Assembly (NCBI GenBank): GCA_021767625.1
Contig: JAASTB010000093.1
Span: 1 to 7,818 of the forward strand
Reading direction: 5' to 3'
Source: Wenzhouxiangella sp.
GTDB taxonomy: Bacteria; Pseudomonadota; Gammaproteobacteria; Xanthomonadales; Wenzhouxiangellaceae
Length of the DNA: 7,818 nt
The notes beneath the pieces are model-generated. The model searched no databases. It worked only from the letters and a program-made list of their open reading frames with translations, and was not told the origin of the DNA. Shown here piece after piece: positions 4,931 through 7,818 of this stretch. The first letter of the stretch is position 1. Each line of letters starts with the position of its first letter. Position numbers and translations under genes: made by a program.

Positions 4931-7294
4931 TCAACCGCGGTGCTTCGCCAGCTTGCGCCAGGTATCGACCACCGTGTCGGGGTTGAGCGACATGCTCTCG
5001 ATGCCCTGGTCCATCAGCCATTCGGCCAGGTCAGGGTAGTCCGACGGCCCCTGGCCGCAGATGCCGATGTACTTGCCCTGCTTGCGGCAGGCCTCGATGG
5101 CCATCGCCAGCGTCGCCTTGACGGCCGGATCGCGCTCGTCGAAACGATGGGCGACCAGGCCGGAATCGCGGTCGAGGCCCAGGGTTAGCTGGGTCATGTC
5201 GTTGGAGCCGATCGAGAAGCCGTCGAAGTGCTCCAGGAAGGCCTCGGCGTTGAGCGCATTGGACGGCAGTTCGCACATCATGATGATCTTCAGGCCCGCC
5301 TCGCCGCGCTTGAGGCCGAACTTGTCCATGACGGCTACGACATCCGCTGCCTCGCCGACGGTGCGCACGAAGGGCACCATGGCCCACACGTGATCCAGGC
5401 CCATTTCCTCGCGCACTTTCTTCATGGCGCGACATTCGAGCTCGAACGCCGGTTGGAAGTTGTCGTCGACGTAGCGTGAGGCGCCGCGCCAGCCGATCAT
5501 CGGGTTCTCCTCGTCGGGTTCGTAGCGCTCGCCGCCGATCAGGTTGGCGTACTCGTTGGACTTGAAGTCCGACAGGCGCACGATGACGGGGTTGGGCCCG
5601 AAGGGCGCGGCGATCGTGGCGATGCCTTCGGCCAGCTTGTCGACGTAGAAGCTCACCGGGTCGTCGTAGCCGGCGGTGCGCCGGTCGATTTCGGCCTTGA
5701 TCTCGTCGCTCTGGCCGTCGTAGTCGAGCAGGGCCAGCGGGTGGATGCCGATCATCCGGTTGATGATGAACTCCAGGCGCGCGAGGCCGATGCCGTGGTT
5801 CGGGATCAGGGCGAAGTCGAAGGCCCGGTCCGGATTGGCGACGTTCATCATGATCTTCAGCGGCGCCTCGGGCATGTCGTCGAGCGAGTCCTCGCTGACG
5901 CTGAACTCGAGCTGTCCCTCGTAGATGCGGCCGGTATCGCCTTCACTGCAGGAGACCGTGACCTCGGAAGCGTGCGGAACACGCTCGGTGGCGTCGCCGC
6001 AACCGACTACGGCCGGGATGCCGAGTTCTCGCGCGATGATGGCGGCATGGCAGGTTCGTCCGCCCCGGTTGGTGACGATGGCCGCAGCGCGCTTCATGAC
6101 GGGCTCCCAGTCGGGGTCGGTCATGTCGGTGATCAGTACGTCGCCTTCCTCGACTTCGTGGATCTGCTCGAGCGATTCGATCACCCGGGCCTTGCCCTGG
6201 CCGATGCGCTGGCCGATGGCGCGACCTTCGGCCAGGACCTGTCCGCTGGATTCGAGCTTGAACCGCTCCATCGTCTGGCCGGCGCGGCTCTTGACCGTCT
6301 CCGGGCGGGCCTGGAGGATGAACAGTTCTCCGGTTTCCCCGTCCTTGCCCCATTCGACGTCCATCGGGCGGCCGTAGTGGTCCTCGATGGTCAGCGCCAT
6401 CTTCGCCAGTTCGGTGGCCTCGGCGTCGCTGATCGAGAAGCGCTGGCGTTCCGCCTCCGGCGTGTCTTCGGTGTGCACGCCGCCGGATTCACCGTCGCCG
6501 TAGATCATCCGTGTGGCCTTGGTGCCGATCGTGCGGCGCAGCACTGCCGGCTTGTCGGCGCGCAGGTTGGGCTTGAACAGGTAGAACTCGTCCGGATTGA
6601 CCGCCCCCTGCACGACCGACTCGCCCAGGCCGTAGCTGGAGGTGATGAAGACCACGTCGCGGTAGCCGGACTCGGTGTCGAGGGTGAACAGGACGCCGGC
6701 GGCGCCGGAGCCGGCGCGCACCATCAGCTGGATGCCGGCCGACAGGGCCACGTCGGCGTGCGCGAAGCCCTGGTGGACGCGGTAGGCGATGGCGCGGTCG
6801 TTGTAGAGACTGGCGAATACGGCGTGGATCTTCTCGAGCACCGCCTCGATGCCGCAGACGTTGAGGAAGGTTTCCTGCTGGCCGGCGAAGGAGGCGTCGG
6901 GCAGGTCTTCGGCGGTCGCCGAGGAGCGAACCGCCACGGCCAGGTCCTCGCCGTAGCGTTCCTGCATCTTCGCATAGGCCTGGCGGATGGCCTGCTCCAA
7001 GTCGTCGGGCAGGGGGGTGTCCATGATCCACTGCCGGATCTCGCCCCCGGTCTTGGCCAGTGCGCGGGTGTCGTCGGCGTCGAGTTCGTCCAGCGCCTTG
7101 CCGATGCGCCCGGCCAGGCCGGACTGTTCGAGGAAATTCCGGAAAGCCTCGGCCGTGGTCGCGAATCCGCCGGGGACGTTGACCCCGAGGTCCTTCAGGT
7201 GGGTGATCATTTCACCCAGCGATGCGTTCTTGCCACCGACCTTTTCCAGGTCGCCCATACCAAGCTCATCGAGCCAAAGGATATACTCGGACAC
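4931..7294 (-). CDS. ppsA: Phosphoenolpyruvate synthase
   Basis: PpsA makes phosphoenolpyruvate from pyruvate with ATP and water, releasing AMP and phosphate, for gluconeogenesis. The 787-residue protein is full length. The N-terminal ATP-binding domain (about 16-345) has GGKNASLGEM (20-29) and AVRSSATAEDLP (121-132). The central swivelling domain has GGRTCHAAIIAREL with the phosphorylated His416 and, two residues before it, Thr414, the expected target of PpsR. The C-terminal PEP/pyruvate TIM barrel includes SIGSNDMTQLTLGLDRDS and the catalytic Cys746 in GICGQGPSD. Translation starts at a GTG, supported by GGGGAG 5 nt upstream and by the conserved LWLDELGMGD beginning; an internal ATG at codon 13 would remove it. 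It is divergent from ppsR across 59 bp. Confidence 0.98.
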   Translation of the reverse strand: MSEYILWLDELGMGDLEKVGGKNASLGEMITHLKDLGVNVPGGFATTAEAFRNFLEQSGLAGRIGKALDELDADDTRALAKTGGEIRQWIMDTPLPDDLEQAIRQAYAKMQERYGEDLAVAVRSSATAEDLPDASFAGQQETFLNVCGIEAVLEKIHAVFASLYNDRAIAYRVHQGFAHADVALSAGIQLMVRAGSGAAGVLFTLDTESGYRDVVFITSSYGLGESVVQGAVNPDEFYLFKPNLRADKPAVLRRTIGTKATRMIYGDGESGGVHTEDTPEAERQRFSISDAEATELAKMALTIEDHYGRPMDVEWGKDGETGELFILQARPETVKSRAGQTMERFKLESSGQVLAEGRAIGQRIGQGKARVIESLEQIHEVEEGDVLITDMTDPDWEPVMKRAAAIVTNRGGRTCHAAIIARELGIPAVVGCGDATERVPHASEVTVSCSEGDTGRIYEGQLEFSVSEDSLDDMPEAPLKIMMNVANPDRAFDFALIPNHGIGLARLEFIINRMIGIHPLALLDYDGQSDEIKAEIDRRTAGYDDPVSFYVDKLAEGIATIAAPFGPNPVIVRLSDFKSNEYANLIGGERYEPDEENPMIGWRGASRYVDDNFQPAFELECRAMKKVREEMGLDHVWAMVPFVRTVGEAADVVAVMDKFGLKRGEAGLKIIMMCELPSNALNAEAFLEHFDGFSIGSNDMTQLTLGLDRDSGLVAHRFDERDPAVKATLAMAIEACRKQGKYIGICGQGPSDYPDLAEWLMDQGIESMSLNPDTVVDTWRKLAKHRG

Positions 7295-7299
7295 TCGAA

Positions 7300-7305
7300 C
7301 TCCCC
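7300..7305 (-). promoter_or_regulatory. Strong ribosome binding site before the GTG start of ppsA
   Basis: The minus strand reads GGGGAG, then TTCGA, then GTG. Good spacing supports the non-ATG start over the ATG twelve codons downstream. Confidence 0.7.
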
Positions 7306-7332
7306 AAAGCGGCAGTGTTTGATCAGCCGCTT

Positions 7333-7360
7333 ATTGTAACCGCCTGGAAACCTATGCGAA
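7333..7360 (-). promoter_or_regulatory. Candidate sigma70 promoter of ppsA overlapping the ppsR start
   Basis: On the minus strand TTCGCA (7360-7355, four of six matches) and TACAAT (7338-7333, five of six) are 16 bp apart. The -35 hexamer covers part of the ppsR start codon. Transcription would begin near 7326, leaving a leader of about 30 nt. Confidence 0.4.
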
Positions 7361-7818
7361 GAACGGTATTTTTCATCTCCGACGGCACGGCAATCACGGC
7401 CGAGACTTTCGGTCACAGCCTGATGACCCAGTTTTCCAACGTGGAATTCCGCCAGGTCCGCCTGCCTTTCGTCGATACACCGAGCAAGGCGCGCGACGCC
7501 GTCTCCCTGATCGACCGGGCCGCCGAGGCCGACGAGGGCGAGGGTCCGCTCATCTTCAGCACCATCGTCGACCCGGAGGTCAGCGGCATCCTCGAGCAGT
7601 CCGACGGCCACCTCTTCGACATGTTCGGGACCTTCATGGAGCGCCTCGAAGAGGCCCTGGACGTGCCGCGCTCGCCGCGCGTCGGCCAAGCGCACGGCAT
7701 GGGCGACAGCAAGGGTTACGAGGACCGGATGGAGGCGACCAATTACGCGCTGACGCACGACGACGGCATTTCCAAGCGCCTGGATGCCGCCGAAGTCGTC
7801 CTGGTCGGCGTCTCGCGG
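7354..7818 (+). CDS. ppsR: PEP synthase regulatory protein (kinase/pyrophosphorylase), 3' end cut by window
   Basis: PpsR is a bifunctional regulator. It inactivates PEP synthase by ADP-dependent phosphorylation of the threonine next to the catalytic histidine, and reactivates it by phosphate-dependent dephosphorylation. The visible 155 codons stay open to the window edge. The beginning, RRTVFFISDGTAITAETFGH (2-21), is the conserved DUF299 N-terminus. Further family hallmarks are the Met-Gly-Asp-Ser-Lys segment, the HDDG motif and VVLVGVSR at the end. The last residues are the start of the P-loop (normally GVSRT/S-x-KTP), so the nucleotide-binding and catalytic C-terminal part is missing from view, not shown to be absent. 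GGAA lies 4 nt before the ATG. Divergence from ppsA, its target, supports the assignment. Family proteins are about 270-280 residues, so a little over half is seen. Confidence 0.95.
   Translation, partial: MRRTVFFISDGTAITAETFGHSLMTQFSNVEFRQVRLPFVDTPSKARDAVSLIDRAAEADEGEGPLIFSTIVDPEVSGILEQSDGHLFDMFGTFMERLEEALDVPRSPRVGQAHGMGDSKGYEDRMEATNYALTHDDGISKRLDAAEVVLVGVSR

Noticed and set aside
5741..7339. A 532-codon open frame on the plus strand opposite ppsA
   Set aside because: It is a mirror of the ppsA codon pattern, rich in Val, Asp, Gly and Ala, with no family signature. ppsA itself is complete and well supported.

Overview
The window is high-GC and densely packed with housekeeping genes. It looks like a chromosomal segment of a gammaproteobacterium. 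The basis for that is an orn gene divergent from rsgA, a ppsA gene divergent from its regulator ppsR, and an aguA/aguB putrescine pathway. These are familiar in gammaproteobacteria such as xanthomonad or ectothiorhodospiraceae-like lineages. The exact genus cannot be read from the sequence. There is no phage, plasmid, transposase, CRISPR array, tRNA or rRNA gene.

Layout. Positions 1-132 hold no supportable gene, only a small hairpin and a CT-rich array of 7-bp units. Positions 133-2330 are a leftward three-gene operon: a small secreted protein, agmatine deiminase (aguA) and N-carbamoylputrescine amidase (aguB). The junctions are a 3-nt gap and a 4-nt overlap. Together aguA and aguB convert agmatine to putrescine. 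A 102-bp divergent region with two overlapping inverted repeats separates this operon from a rightward short-chain dehydrogenase (2433-3101). That gene converges on leftward rsgA (3327-4199) across a 225-bp gap holding a long inverted repeat built from 8-bp units. rsgA is divergent from rightward orn (4256-4804). orn converges on leftward ppsA (4931-7294) across a gap holding a hairpin of 9-bp units followed by a T8 run. ppsA is divergent from ppsR (7354 to the window end), which is cut off inside its P-loop.

Functional links. PpsA makes PEP from pyruvate. PpsR is expected to switch PpsA off and on by reversible phosphorylation next to the catalytic histidine. RsgA matures the 30S subunit and Orn clears RNA dinucleotides; they are linked by position rather than pathway.

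The genes are ordinary. The most unusual signal is between them: three unrelated families of short direct repeats, with unit lengths of 7, 8 and 9 bp, each at the 3' end of a gene. Two of the three are arranged as long inverted pairs exactly at convergent gene junctions. I see no convincing new protein-coding system.
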